Counted from the stretch's first letter, positions 12,996-28,043 are shown. The stretch is 64,000 nucleotides of DNA from Pithys albifrons albifrons (GCF_047495875.1 NC_092463.1:20697224-20761223); one strand, 5' to 3'. Notes: generated from the letters alone by a model not told the origin. Translations and numbers: made by a program.

Positions 12996-15035
12996 TTCTA
13001 TTCACAATACAAAATTTGTTCTTATCCATATAGACAAATCTGGTATGTTTATATTTAACCACTCTGGAGCAAAATTATTACTGGGATGTTTCTTCTTGTT
13101 GTCATCACACTTTAAAATTTAATAATCATATTCAAAACAAAATTATTCTTACAGTTTCTAAGTATATATGTATCTTCAGTTACATTCATCTAACTAATCA
13201 AGAATGTTTGAACAATATCATGCTATCATTAGTTAAAAGCACATCTTAACTCATTAAACATAATGTGGAAAAAAATAAACCCACTGCAGTGGTGTGTATT
13301 TGTCCAAATTATAGTGGTTTCACAAACTTAAAGCCCTGTTTTGATTTTTTGATTATTTGGCTTTAGCATTTTCTTTGTTACTTTAATAGTCTTCCAGAGA
13401 GGCTGCATAATGCTTTCTCTGTCCTTGTTGAAAATAATTGTTAAAATTGATTTGATACAATATAATTTTCCTTGATACTTAGTCATGAGAGCAACTGCAC
13501 TGGGGTTTGGATTTACATTTACACTCAGAGAAGTTGGAAAGCAAATGTGATTCAGTTTTCTGCATATTTTCAAGATGGGCAACAAGTGAACAAGCCAGTG
13601 CAGACTGCAGAAAAGAATGCATCAGGAGACCTTCCAAAAAAAAAATAGCCTGTAAAGGAGACATCCTTTACATGGTTCCTATGTTTAGAGGCTATTTAGT
13701 GGCGTATTCATTAGAAAGAGTAGTTTTAATCTACTCTAAATCTGGAAGGTTTTTTGGTTGGTTGTAGTTTTAGGTGTTTTTTTCTGTGTTTTGTTTGATT
13801 GTTTCTATTCTTTTATACTGAAAAGTGGCAGTCACTGGACTTCATGCTCTTTTTAAACTTTATTAACTTAAGTTTTATGTTTATTGTATTTTTTTAATTT
13901 TTAATAAGATTGTAAAAGAAAGGCTTTCAAATAGCGACTCACACTTTATTTCTTTAAATCTCTTGTGCTGTCCCATCCTCCCTGCCAAATGCACTCTTGA
14001 AATTTGTAGCAAAATGTCTTGACATCTGTCATCTCTCCTCAGCCAAATTCAGGGAGTCACCCTTTTCAGCAAGGCTCCTTGAGGTTTGAGCTGAACCTTG
14101 CAACAGGCCACAGTCATCACTGAAAAAACCTTGCAATCTATGAGGCAGCAAATTTCTATGTTGCATCATGAACACCACAGGAACTGGACTCTGGGAGCCA
14201 TAAAAACAGACATGTATGGAGGAGATCTGTAATTAATTGCCTCTTGTTTTGAAGGACCCCTTTATCAATAATATATTTAACCCACAAGGTGTGTTCCACT
14301 CTCTGAAATACGCAAAAATGTACTTGGCATGCTTTCCTTCCCTCCTCCAACCTCCCCGCCACCGCCTTACTCTCTCTCATTTTTTCAATGGACCTTGGGA
14401 AAGCTGGAATAAATGGAAAATGTTCCCTGCTTATAAAAATGCTCAAACAGCAGCAACTATAGAAGAATAGAAGTCATAACTTACCTCATGTCATTTCCTT
14501 TCAATGAACAATACAAAGAGCAACCACATTTCCTTTTCATTTTTTCAGAAAGATAAGGCAGCAATAGAGGAGGCTCATCTCCCCCTTTTCCCTTCAGTGT
14601 TTTCCTTCTCTCCCTATATCACTTCTAGCACCTGTACATGCTGGCTGTTTGCTATAATTGAAGATAATGTTGCACTTTGCCTAATCTTTGGGATTTTCTT
14701 AGGTGACTCAGAAAAGTAAATTTTGAAAATTATATCAAGCAAAGACAGTAAAAAGCTGTCCTCTGAAACCACTCTGTTGAAGATATTGTTTGATGTACAA
14801 AGCCAATCCTTTTTCTGTACTCCACCATGCATCAAAATTTCTGCACCCCTAATATAACTGAGGTTTTCCAGAGGCATGTGCAGATCATAAAGACAGTTTT
14901 AGAACTCTTTTAGGGAAGAACACTTTTAGTAAGAACCTGAACCACTTACAGTTTAGAATTGATTTATAGATGATCAACTTACAAAAATGCTATACATGGA
15001 CATTTGAATATAAAATGTATCCACATCGAAGGGGC

Positions 15036-15087
15036 CAAAACATTTCTAATTATTCATCATTCAAAACATTTCCAATTATTCATCTCA
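15036..15087. repeat. 26-bp tandem duplication
   Basis: CAAAACATTTCTAATTATTC at 15036 recurs at 15062 with one C/T change in that core. The two copies are adjacent with a period of 26 bp. Each carries a TAATTA-like homeodomain core, so the duplication doubles a possible binding site, although nothing shows it is used. Confidence 0.85.
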
Positions 15088-18000
15088 AATAAAAGCACTT
15101 CAAAGATTCTTGATGTGGCGTCTAATGCCTGATAAACAGGCTCAGCTGAAATAAATTTAAAAAATGTTAAAAAACTAAATCAAGGGTCCAATTCCATTAA
15201 CCAAATGGACTCAATAAATGGCTACCATTAGTCATTATTACTGCCTTGAAAGAAAGACTAATTATGAATGGATTTGTTTGTGTCTATAATCCCTTCTTTT
15301 GCAAACTTCTGTCTCCAAAAGAATAATTGCAATCTCAAAGTAGATCCTCCTGAAATGCTCTACTTGCAAGGAAAAAAAAAGTCCAGAATCCCAGTGAATG
15401 ACAAAATGTTCCTCAGAATTAAAAATCAAGTTAATTGGTTCACAGTTATTTGTCTTGGATTATTGATTAATATTGCATTTGGTTTTGCTTCCCTTGGTGA
15501 AATCAATCCCATTTCTCAAACCAGACAGCTTATGCCTTGTCACTTCACTTTAATGAAATCAGCTATTAGATTCTGCACACTCCAACCTGATTTGGATTTA
15601 CTGATGGCTCAATCAGTGCCCACTGTCCGGAGACTCTTTCTCGAGAGGGCAGTGACACCTGGAGGGAGACAGTGGCCCTACAACTGCCTTTCTGGGAAAG
15701 TACCACTGACCAAAGGAATTTTATTATCGTGATGGGCTTTTAAGAAATAACAGTAGGAGCAAAGCTCTGTTGGTGCCTTCTAACCTACAGTCTATTCTGA
15801 GTCATAGGAACATGCTGAAATAGGCACTGATTTTGCTTTCCTTCACCAGAACCACAAAGACTCTCTCAGATATTTTGAGATGGGTGTTTAGAATTGTTAC
15901 TTTTTAGTGCAATAGAATCTCTTTTGCCAGAGTCATCAGTGAGAAAACAGGATGAGAAATGGAAAACATTAATAAAAGCCATGGAGGCAGCTGTGTGAAG
16001 TGCAGGGTGCAGCCCCCCAGGAGTGGCTCCAGCTGCTACTGCACTGAAAGAACAGGAAATAATCCACAAAGTGGATACAAAAAAGGGGATATAATTCTGG
16101 GAGATGCATGCAATTCAGTGGCAGATTTCCAAGCTACAGAGTGAAAATTCTGAGCCCAGTTAAAATCTTCTCAAAGTTAGGGATATTCTGCTGAAAGAGC
16201 ACAATTAAATAGTGCATCATTGGTGGCTGGGTGATTCAGTAAAATACTTTTACATATCATGCCCCATCATGCATGGTCCTGCAAAGGTATGTGAAAATGG
16301 TCTAAAAGTAGCCTGCATACCGCATAGGATGTTGGTAAATTTCTGACCCAAACTGAGAGCTTTCTAAATCTGAATCTAAATCTAAACTATCTTAAAATTG
16401 TATTATTACCTAATTATTCTAATGATGATTGGTGATGTAATCTCTATTATTATTATTTTATCCTAGAGTTATTTTTAAAAATTGACTCAAAAATGAGCTA
16501 GTCAGATTCTTTGATGTTTACTCACTTCATGTTGTACATGTTTTATCATATAGAAGTTAGGAGAAATACTTAAAAGCATAATATGTTACCCACCATGGCT
16601 GAGTATGTCCTGACTAGTTTGACCCATAGATTCAGGTGAAGTCAGCTGCAGTTGTCCTTCAGGAAAAAGAAAGAAGTCATAGACTTCATTTTGAAGTAAT
16701 TAAGCATTTGCCTTTCCCTTTCTTTTCCACCTATCTCTTTGTCACCTTCTACTAAGGAAGAAATTGGTGATCACAAATATCTCATGGATCACCGATCCCT
16801 TCTGTATGTAGGTATAAGCATGTGCATATTCAGTAGTATTTTTAACCTGTAGCTGAATCATGGTTTTAGCTTTTTAACTTTCTTCTGCTTATAATCTTAT
16901 ATGCCAAATGAGCGCTTTTACTATCTGCCAGATTCCCTCTTGCTGCAAGAAATACACTTCTGCAGCTTTTTGCTTTCAGTGGCAGCTGGTTTCTGTGCAC
17001 ATGTCTAGATTGATTGCAAGCTACAGATAACCAGACATTTTGATTTAGCTGGTTCCTTGTAGCTGTGGAGTCCCATGTTCCTGCACTGCTCCAAAAGGGA
17101 ATAACTGGCTCAAGAGGATAAGAGTCAAGATGAAAAAAAGTGTTCAAAAATTTAATTGTGGATGTCACTTTCAGTGATGCAAATTCAGTTACATTATTCA
17201 GTATGGTTATGTTCGTAATGTCATATTTGCACTCGTGTTTCAAGATCAGAATGTGATTTTAAAGTTTACCCATTTACAATAGATGCTTCTTTTATAAACA
17301 AGTTGGTGCAGGGGACTTTCACAGGCAGCAAAAATAACTGAAATAAAAGGAGGGAGAAAATACAGAGTTTCCCAGAAAATTTCTATCAGGTGAGGAATAT
17401 GGATGATCTGAACATCAGGACTAATGTTTCAGCCATCCCTTCAGGGAATTTAGAAGCCTTTCCACACTACAGAAAGGTACAGAGCACTACACACAGTTAC
17501 ATCTGGCCACTGATCATGGTGCCAAATCTTTCCCTGAGGTAACTTGAGCATTTCCAGGGGATTTACTCTGGTTGTGAAATGATTTCCCTAGCACAGAGGA
17601 ATCTGCTTACAGAGAGAAGCAGCAGCAAAGCAGAACGAGAAAGTAACATAACCCTTCAACTACCAAATTATCACGACATGCAGCTTATTAGAATCATTTT
17701 TCATGGAGACATTTTGCCTTTCATAAAATGGCATTTCTCCTCCCTCCACACTGCCTCGGTGCTACTCAGTGACACTGAGTACACCTGCACGTGCAGTGAT
17801 GCCAGGAGTGCCTCAGGATCAGAGTAACATTAGGCCAGTCCTGTTTCTGACTTGATCAGCTGGGTTCACACTGCAGCTGGAGGCATGCAGCAAGGAGACC
17901 TCAACTGCAACAGCACTGCAAGCACCACTGTCACCTCTTCAGCTCTGGCCTTCTTAAGCCTCCTGAGAGCACGTGCTGCTCAGAGCTCTTGTGATTTTAG

Positions 18001-19283
18001 TCTCCCAGCTGCATGTGATGTCAGACACAACTTGTTCTTTGCTGTGCAAACAAGTTCTTGGAGGTGACTGTCAAGTTACTTGAGTTTTTTGATCAGGGTA
18101 CTTGACAGTAAGAATAAATATGTGGCTTCCCTGGTAGTGTGGGGGTTTCTAATAAGCATTTTCAAAGCATTTGTGGTGACAGGAACTATTCCAATTTCTC
18201 ATCATTTTATAGTGGCCATTTTCAGCATATTTTTTAAACTCTTACCTTACTAATGAAAAGACACATTATTTTAAAGCAGTACCAAAAATCAAGCAATGCA
18301 AAGAAAGGGTTCTTATGAATTCAGGATAAATAGTTCTAGCATTGCTGCAAATGAGTTAATCTGCTTGACATACAAGTTCAGCTGATTTTCAAGATGCATT
18401 TAGCCACATTTTTGAGATATGGGATTGCATTTTATTGATTTTTCTTTTATATTTAATTGAATTTGATACTGAATATCTGAGCAGGGTATGCTGCAGTCTG
18501 CAGTACTGTTGTAGTAAATCAAACATTGAACTGACAATTAGTTGTGTTCTTCATTTAGTTGTGTAAGAGTGTTGAAAAGGGGAGTCACAAGTTGGAGCAT
18601 TTTGAAATTAATATGAGATCTCCCAGCATCATACAAATTGACCAAGACTTAAACTAGATGTCATATTCTGTTACTTTGCTTCCCCTTAAAGATGTAACTA
18701 ATAAGAACTATATCCAGCTAAACAGAGATACTTTCTGGGTACAACTCTTTTTCTAGTTGTCGAAAGTAAAATAAAAGGGGAGCAAAGAGAGAAATTGGTT
18801 GCTGGTATAATTTTGTTTTATTTTCCTTTGCTTTCCTATGAAGTGGCTGGGGTCACTGAGAGCCCAGAATATTCATTATATTGTTTCCCTTGGGTAGTTC
18901 TGAAAAGGGCACAGAATGCCAGTAATCATCCCCTTTATGTCTTAGTGGCAAGTTTATGATTGAAGGATTACCTTGCTAATACATGTTTAAATGAGGCTCT
19001 GGCAATGTTAGTGGTATTTAAAAGAGCTCTGGCATTTGAAACAGTTGACAACAAAAGATTTTGCTGATAAACAGAAGCAGGTTCCTGTTAGACTTGCTCT
19101 GAGACTGAAGGTTTTAACATCAGCTTTGTTCTGACACTCAACATTTTTAATCCGTAGCAGAAATGTTTGCTATCAAATGCTGAACAGAACATCACAGAAG
19201 CTGAAAATGATGGAAAAATTGAAAATATTTGCCAAATGAAAATTTGCCCATGTAAAAATAGCTTATATTTAGCATCTTGCACT

Positions 19284-19301
19284 AATTATTATTATTATTA
19301 T
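19284..19301. repeat. (ATT)n microsatellite
   Basis: A short run of ATT trinucleotides. Confidence 0.85.
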
Positions 19302-20107
19302 ATAACAAAGGTGAAATTTAAGTTTTTGGTGTAGGAATTCTTTTAAACTAGCAGGAAGGAATACAGTGTAAACAGTGCAGTATCTGGTCATTTTCATTTA
19401 TATTTTTGACTCTTCTTCTAAGTGTAGCAAACATTTTGCTCAATTAATAAGTCATGGACAGGATAATATGAGTCATGCTTCCTTGCGCTGGAAAGGTCTT
19501 GTTACACTCAGTTGGATTCCCCTAGATTGGCTGTTTCTTTTTTTTTACTTGTAGAAAAGAAGCAAAAATGGTTTTCTTAGGGGAATTTAATCCATGTCCT
19601 TTCAGACTATAAAAATTTAGTCCATTATCTCTGAAGTCCTTTTCAGACTCTCAGCCGGAATGCAGTATTAAAGTGATGGACATAATTCCCTGATGCCTCG
19701 GTGAGGATGTGGATGATTTACCAACATTACTTCCTTGAAAATGCAACTTTTAAAATTAACTGGCAAATCAAGCCTTTCACCTTTCTTTCCCGCTGCTTTT
19801 GCTACTTCTTTATTCCATCATCACTGAAAATCCTACTTCTCCCTTGCTAAGTGGGTTCACCTCTTGATTTCTCTGTCTCTTTCTTACCGTTTACTAGATG
19901 GCTTATTTATTAAATCAAAGATAGGAACTGCAAAAAGCTTCATTTCCCTCCATCATTACCAATAAACTCTGGAATAAAATTTCATCAGATCAGAAACCTG
20001 AGTCAGTCTCCACTCTGGCTTTCTCAGAAGTCCATGAGCACTCTAATGACAATTTGAGGAGAACAAAAGTCAAATCCAGAGCCAGCCATGTTACTAGTTA
20101 TAAACAT

Positions 20108-20136
20108 TTTATTTTTATTATTTATTTTTATTTTTA
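20108..20136. repeat. T-rich (TATTTTTATT)-type low-complexity run
   Basis: An AT-only stretch of irregular ATTTTT and TTATTA units. Confidence 0.75.
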
Positions 20137-20875
20137 AACATTAACAAAGACAGGTCAGATTGTTTCCTTGGTAGTGTTGGGCTGTCCAGTGGAAACCAAG
20201 GAAATGGTAGTGTTCTTGTTGCAACACAATGCCAGGTAGTCCAAAAAGGTCTGATAGATCTGGAATCCAGAAGTCATTACAGTACCTAGGAAGCATAACC
20301 AAATTTAATATAAACAAAAGAGGTTCAGTACTTGATAATTTCTCCTTTGACTTTATCATCAAAATTGCTTTCCTATTCTGGGTGAAAATCCTGTAGTTAG
20401 ATGGGTGACTAAACTGAGAAAGTTTTTACATGACCAAGTGCCATCAGAATACAGATAAGGGGTTTCAGATTCCAAAATCTAGCTAGATCCTTGAGGTTTC
20501 TGGAAGCAAGAGGTTACAAAGGAGTCATTCAGCATTTTCTAATGGATTGTTAATTAGTATTCCTTTGACAGTGCAATAGGTGAGGAATCTATTTTTACTA
20601 GATTTTCGGTTGCAAGCAGAATGTCACTCAAATACTGATTTTGCCAAGATCTTGCATGTCAGTAACTGTTTCTTAAAATGGTTACACACTTTTAAGGAGA
20701 CCTAATATAGTTAAAGAGTTCAATTTTTTCATTTTACAAGGTGAGAGGAAAAAAACACTCATGGATTTTTTTCTTTACTACAACTTTTGAATTAAAAAAA
20801 AAAGGTATTCAAAATTAGCATTTAATAGCCTGAAGTCTATACCTCCCATTCAGGCATTCAACATGTACTGACAAA

Positions 20876-20896
20876 GTACATACATACATACACACA
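20876..20896. repeat. (TACA)n microsatellite
   Basis: About five TACA units pass into a short CACACA run. Confidence 0.85.
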
Positions 20897-23424
20897 TTTA
20901 AGGATATGGAATACATTTCTGCTTTAAGGGTCCATTCTGTGACTATTTCTGTCTTTGGAGGGTTTCAAAGGTAAATGGAATTACTTTCTTCTGGAGGTAT
21001 CTATCTCTGTTCACTAACTAGGGAGAAAATCTAAAACTTGTAGACGGCCAAAGTGAACTAATTGGATGAACAGGTGTCTTTAAAGAGCACACCTCTGAGG
21101 TGCTATTAGTCATCACAGCCCCACACCTCCACATAAGGAAACAGAGGTGAAAAGAGCTGCCTATGGTCATGCAGAACACTACAGAGTAAGAACTGAATTC
21201 AGAAGACTAAATTTACTCTCCTGTAACACTACACAAAGAATCACCACTCTTAGATATGTATGCAAATGTATTTTTCATTCCCAAATTAGAGGTTAAATGT
21301 GCAGTTAGAAACATAATGGGATCAAGAAAGTCATTTCTCACTATTTCTACTACTTCCTTAACAAAAGATAACCTTCTCAAACCAAGATTTTCCTCATTTG
21401 TTTTGTTTTTCTGAAAGCAATACTGACTCCTCATTTCCTATTTGTGTTACAGGTTCATGGAAATCCATATCCCTCTTGCCTTTTGTTACCTACTAAACTC
21501 ACTTAAGTTTAATACTGCTTAAGTTTCTTCCTGCAACCATTTCAGATAGTAAGCAGCAAACACTACTTCTTTTCCTAATTAAAAAACAGGAGCAAAATGT
21601 CAAGACTACAAATGACACCTAATTATTTCACTGTAGAATCCTGAGGGTGAGGAAATTATAGGCTTAGGGAACATGAATAAAATAATTATACCTTTTAAAA
21701 TACTTTATGAACAAAAGCTTTTTCTTAGCAGGATTTCTCTTCCCAGTTTAAATGCTTTGCTATAAATCAGTTATGAAATTAATTGCAGAATTATGAATTA
21801 TTTTTTAAAGAAGCAATCAAGAATGTTAAAAGTGGAATTTTTCTTATAATAAATCTTGCACTTGTAAAACTTACACATAATAGCAGGTTTTCCAGGTGAA
21901 TATTGTTCAAAAAACCCACATTTCTTAAAGTGGCATTATCTCCTAGTGTAATAGTAAGAAAACCATAGCTCAACAAAGCAAAACACAGGATACAAGCAGT
22001 TCCCCAAGAAGTCAAACTACAGATGTTTGAAGTTATAAATGACTGAAGTTACTATTCCTTGCTGAATTACTCCTTACTGGTGCAGGCTGAGAAAGCTGAG
22101 ATAGAGAAGTTCAAAAGCTGCTGACTCAGGAAATGGCAAAGGCAAATATTGCTTAAAGATGACATATGTTTGACCAGTTCTTACGTTCTCTACAAGTTGG
22201 AGACAAGACTCTAAGTGAGATGGATCTTTAGGCTGACTCATAACAAGAATGGCTATATGCTTAGGCTGCCTGTTTGCTTAAGACTTAATCCTAATGCCAT
22301 TTAAGGGAAGATATTGATATTAAATAACTCAGGATGAAGCTTTGTAACAGCAAAGTTGTCAAAGCTTTTTTTTTTTAATGTTAAAATCTACATCTTTGAT
22401 TTTTCCATGTATAAATGATATATAATGAAGCTACATTTTCAGTATCTAAGATATATAAGTTACTTTTAACACTTGAAAAAATATAGGCCAGAGTACAGCA
22501 GTCCAGAATAGCTAAAGAACATGAAAATGTAGAAAAATAAGACAATTTTACAGCTGAAAAATGTTTTGCTTAACCTAAGGAGGATGCAGGATCTAAAACT
22601 ACTGAAGAAAACCTGTTACACTGACTTCACAGGTAATAAACTTGCATCACTTACCTCAAAATTAATTATCATGTTCAAGACAAACTTTGGGGACCAGTAA
22701 TTACAAAAATCTTTGCACTCTCATTAAAAAGTGTAAAGCTGAATGTTAGTTTTGAACTTTTGTCAGCTCAACAACAATCATCTGTGATACTGGAATACAT
22801 TTTTTTTTCCATAAGGACCTTCAGGACTCTCCATATAGAAGTCACTAAGAAAAATGAAAATATTGCGTAAAAATCCTACCAACCTGTGAATTTCATGTTT
22901 AGTTCCCATTAACATTTATTTAGCAATCAGAAAAAAAATTGTAAACCTTGTCTCCTGTATTAAATTTCTGTGTTTATTTTGGTTTTGTTAATGCTCACAT
23001 TCCTTGGCCACCTAAAAAATTATTCTTCAGAGATAAGATAAGTTAACTTAAAAAAATCAATGGGATATATTCTATTTTCCAAAGAAATAATCATGACTTA
23101 CAAAAAACAGTTTTTGTTATCTTACAGATCAATAACTGGAAACATAATAATATTGTTAAAGGTAAGACATCTGTTAATACATAATCAGTTCCCCAGTTTT
23201 ACACTGTATTTTCTGCTGAATTGGAAATCTCCTGAATATAATGATGCAGTTTCCAGGGATTTAAACTTTCCATTAGTTCCTGCCATGCCTGCATTTAGAT
23301 GCGTCAGTTCCAGGCAAAATGCAAACACACAGAATTGAGTGGAAATGAGAAGTAAGGCAGACGAAAAAATTAAATCAGTGTCTCTAAGCCTAAAATAACT
23401 TCACATAAAGCTTAGTTCTCAAAC

Positions 23425-23520
23425 AAAACAAACCAAAAACCCACAAAGCAAACAAAACAAATACACACACACACACACACACACGCACACACAGACAAAC
23501 AAAAAACCACAAAAATTATC
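23425..23520. repeat. A/C-only tract containing an (AC)n microsatellite
   Basis: CAAA-type low-complexity sequence flanks an (AC)n run of roughly 15 units at 23463-23494, interrupted by one CGCAC. The microsatellite probably grew inside a pre-existing A/C-rich tract. Confidence 0.88.
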
Positions 23521-25694
23521 TTAGTGAAAGTAAGATGGATCTTAGTGCTCCCCTGAGCTGAAACACTGAAATCTGCCTGAGCTGCACTTGATTCTCAAGA
23601 ACACTTCTCAGAGAGCTCCATGGGTCTCTGAACAGGCTGGGAATATGAAAAATGAAGTGGCCCTCAAGTCCAGGTGCTTCTCCTTTTCGTTTAAGGACCC
23701 AAGTGGCATTTGCACAACACACATGGTCCCTACAGTTGAAAGAACTCTTCAGCTAAATCAACAGCACTAAACTGCACATGAAAGAGTTGTGGCTGAGTTT
23801 ACTTGACCTTGGCTTAGTTTGTGCTTTTATCAGTATCTTCAGCTGACTATGGCCAAATTAAATTTCATCCGTACAAATTTTTAATCACAATATACTGTAA
23901 TCGTGTTCAATTTTTGACCACACTGAAGGCACATAGTCTTAAGCCTTACCTTTTTTCTTGTCTTCATCAGCCTATCCACATCTCTCCTCCCTTTTCCCTC
24001 TCCTGAAATACCCATTAGGAACTCTGTTATAAATATAAAGTAGCATAGTGCATAAAAATTTTACTTAGAAAGGGCACATTAAAAGCTTTTTCTTAATAAA
24101 AACAAGTAACAAAATTTCCCCCATATAGAAGGAGTTTCTTGGGCTTTTTTGCATTTACACATTTTTCTATTTACAAATAATTCAGCTGAACATCTTAGTC
24201 ACCTAAAATATTTTCTTTTTTACTTCAGTCTTTTCTGCTTTCTTATATTCTAATTGTGTTTCCCCATTTTTCCTTCTTTTTCATACCTCTAAAAGTCAAG
24301 ATCATTTTCATAACATTAAGAACAGATGAGAGCAGGAACAGCTCATTACTGCTAGGATGGATCATTATTAAGTGACTGCAATTCTTCAGCAAGCGTATGG
24401 AACTTTCATACCATTTCACCTCTCAACCTGATGTTTAAAATAACATTTTAATGACAAATCCACAATGTAAACAGGGGAGAAAAGCTTGGGCAATTTTTTT
24501 TTCTTTTAATCTCTGTGGAAAATGTGACTGTTTGGTGCCTGTACAGGGATTTATTAATTGCTTTTAAGTTATTAAAACCGTGACTCTTATTTTCATTGCT
24601 ATTCCTCAGCCAAGCAAAGATGGAAAAACAGAGGTGATTGGGTGGGGATGTCATTCCTTACCCATTTACCTCTCTTACACCAGACCTTACCCCATTTAAG
24701 TTGTGTCTGGAAAGACAGGGGTGCCTATAGCCCTGTGTGGCAAACAACACATGCATACATTATTGTGATTCAGAGGGAGTCATTTAACCTATTTAACACC
24801 TGCTTTGCTCCACTGTTTTCACCTCTGCTTTTCCTGAGAAGTGATAAGTGAAGGAGTTTGGTATTGCATCCTCAATTTTAACATTGCTCTCCTGAAAAAG
24901 GGCAACCACTTCATTCACATAGGCCCGTGGAGTGTAGAAAAGAGCCTGCCAGATACAATTTCCTCAGAGAAATTCCTGTTGAACTCAGGTGCCACCCACT
25001 GTCTTCTCTCTGAACTGAATTTTGCTTTTTCTCTGTCAGCATCAACTCAAAGTAATTCATTTGAACTATGAAATCACATGAGTTAAGGGATGGGGTACCA
25101 CATTTGAAAGTCATTTTTCACAGCTTCTCAATAATCCACCTGAAAAAATGCCATCACATAGTCTTTTTACACAAGTGCACTGTTTAAAGGTAATCAGGGG
25201 AGAGAAAGAGTAAGTGGAAGTAGTTCAAAGTGTCATCTCCATACAAATGAAAAGCAAAGTAATGAAATAGATGTGAACTTTTCTCAGAAGATCCTATTAG
25301 CTAATTCATCTTTCCTGAAGTAGTTCATGCACCTTATGCTTTTGTTTATTGCAACATATTACAAACAACTCTCCAGGAACCCTCTGGTTCTCTTCCTGGA
25401 AACAGGGATTGGCACCAAATGAAGTTTCAAAGTGCCTCAGAAGCGTAAGATGTAAGCACTGAGAAAGACCTTTGGGACCAAATCACACATAGGCTGATTA
25501 AAGTTGCATTACTTACACCCTGAGGAGCTGAGACAGTCTTGTAAACCAGGCTTAGTGTTGTCAGCCTCAAGATGAGATTGGGTACAAGTGCTGTCATTTC
25601 TTCACTGAGCCTGTTTTACAAACCAGCTCCTACTTCCTGACAAAGAAAAGGCAATGTTTTGTCCTTCATGTATGCATCTGGGTACAAAGCTACT

Positions 25695-25760
25695 TGAAAA
25701 TAAAAAAAAAAGCACCCAAAACCCGAAAAAACACAAAAGTAACAACAAAAGAAAAATCTA
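25695..25760. repeat. A-rich, A/C-biased low-complexity tract
   Basis: A-runs mixed with CCCAAAACCC and ACAAAA-type units. It is a smaller member of the A/C-only tract class. Confidence 0.75.
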
Positions 25761-28043
25761 TAGAACATCAATAAAAATCATAACATAAACTCCACTCCCC
25801 TTCTTTCATGTGTTGCTTGTTTTAAAACAGAACTGGAAAGTTTCTTTTAGTCAGATTCATGTTCTTTGTAATAAACTGTTGAGGTCAACAAACTGGTTAT
25901 CATTAGGCTGGAGGATGAACACAACCCATTGGGGTTGTTTTCTGTATGAAAGCAGGAAGCCCCTCACTGCCTCACGCAATTACCTGGTTAGATTTGCTTT
26001 GCTTTCCAATACTGTGCTACATAAAAGAAATATCTCTGGAAAAGACTGTATACATAGCTCCTCTGGTCACTGGCACAATAAGATGAATAGGACTTGATCT
26101 CAATCCAGCATCAGGCTCTATCTCGCTCACACAAGCAATGTATCATGATGGCACTCCTGACTGGAGGAAAAAATTAATTCAGGTCACCTCAGCCAGCACA
26201 ATATGCCTGCACAGGATCTTTAGAAACTGTCGAACAGGGTGTTCTTACAACACACCTTTTATCCTAGGAAAAAACACATTTCTAAACCACACCTGGGTAT
26301 GCTCAGCTTCTGGATTTTGGTTGATGCTGTCTGTCCCTTTGAGGAAAGTAGTTTACTCTGTCATGTGGTACATCACACATTTATTGCATTAGTGAAGAAA
26401 GTGAAGTTGAGCAGTGGTAAGTGGGTGTGATTGTGCCTGAGTGTGAAGGAGTCTAAAGTTGACTCATCTTATTTGGCAGAGGTGCAGGTTAACATAGACT
26501 TCTTTAATTTACACCTTCACAGTTCCTCACATCCTCTTGTGTGTTGCAAAAAAGCAATTTCTGCAACTCTTTTAACTCACACCCCTGCCTGTGATTGTGT
26601 AATTGACACTCGTTTAGGCACCACCTCTGGGTCCTGCAGTCTGCAGTCTCGGGACAGAGCAAGGTCAGACAGCTGTTCTCAGCCCACCCACAACAGCTCG
26701 TACACAGTGTTCTCCATCTCCACATTAACAGGAGATTATTAAGAGCACAAGGCATAACTGCATTTGTTTGTCTTAAGAGTTTCTTCTAAGCCACAGTGCT
26801 GGCAGTTGACTTGAAGCAGAAGTTTATAAACGGCAGTTAGAAAAGCAGCCCACTGTGACTCTGCCACATAAATGTGGAGGCGAGTGTTAAGATACTAGTG
26901 AAATCATGACAATTTACTCTGATGCCTGGTAAAAGTCTGAGTTAATAAATTTCCTCTTTCACATCCCCGTTGCTATTTTTAATTCATGCCAGTTGAACCA
27001 AACTCCCACTCCAACAACCATGGAGCAGTTTGTTTGGCTTATCACATTTTCATGACATGAATAGCCACTGATTAATAAAAAATCTTGTCAAAGAAAGCTT
27101 CTGCCACTGTTGATAGATGTTGTCAGAGAATGACATTAGTTTCAGTGATGGGAAGTTGTTTAAGGTGGTTACTTTTTATTTATCTTTTTACTTTTGAGCC
27201 ATGTTTTGTTTCAGATATGTTCCCACAAGGTGAGAAAGATGGCTGGCACAGAGAACCTCTGCTTCACATCACTATTTACTTTGCCCTTTTACCAAGTGTT
27301 GTTTTCTTAAAGTTGTGTCAACTTCACAGAACAGTAGAAGTGTTTTGGAACACATAAGTTACAGAGACAGTTCTATCGAAGGAGAAGAAGTGGTAAAGAA
27401 GGGGATATTTTGAACTTAGCTTTGATGCCATCATCTCAAAACCATCAATAAATACAAAACAAACATACCTAATGCATCCTTTTTGATGTGATCAAGCTAT
27501 ATTCTTCTTTGTAAATAAACTGAAGCACAAAATGACTATAAGATACTGCGCAATCACACATCAAGTGAGTCCAGTATCTCAGAAAAAGTGCCAGAAGCCC
27601 ATTGTCCTAGAGTTTCACCATTGTGTAATTATTAGATTTTGGTAATTTTAAATAAGCCAAAATAAAGGAAAATACATATAGAATAATCAAATTCTGAATC
27701 ATATTTCAGCAAATTCAGTAATAAAGGGCTGCTGATGAAAAGTATGCTTTTCTCCTTGCTCTAATAGATTGTTTTCAGTGTTTTCTCCATTTGTATTTCT
27801 TCTATAATTCTGACAGTAAGTTCTTTAGAAAGCAATCACTCTAATACAATGTACAACATTCATTTGATGTGCCTTTCTCTATCCATCACATCTTTGCTTT
27901 CTGATTGACTTCCTCATTCACTGAAGTTTTCTGCTACTGTCATTCAATTGAAATCAATTTTGTCTGTGTGGGATTTTACTCCTTTCACTGAAAAGCTGCA
28001 TTTACTTGCCCAAAATAGAGTCTGAGGAGAGATGGTATGTATG

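Larger units (their letters stand above)
9431..20000. other. Noncoding AT-rich stretch, no gene seen
   Basis: No gene or recognisable transposon was found. Small-scale structure includes the T/G tract at 10335-10432, an 8-bp tandem repeat at 12684-12707, a short (TG)n at 12981-12995, a 26-bp tandem duplication at 15036-15087, hexamer-like AATCTA units near 16363-16388 and an (ATT)n at 19284-19301. The longest open frame, 15268-15732, has no recognisable domain and is treated as chance. Confidence 0.65.

Noticed and set aside
15268..15732. Longest plus-strand open frame (154 codons) with a hydrophobic segment
   Set aside because: No recognisable domain, no convincing exon or splice context, and the length is within chance expectation for this much AT-rich DNA.
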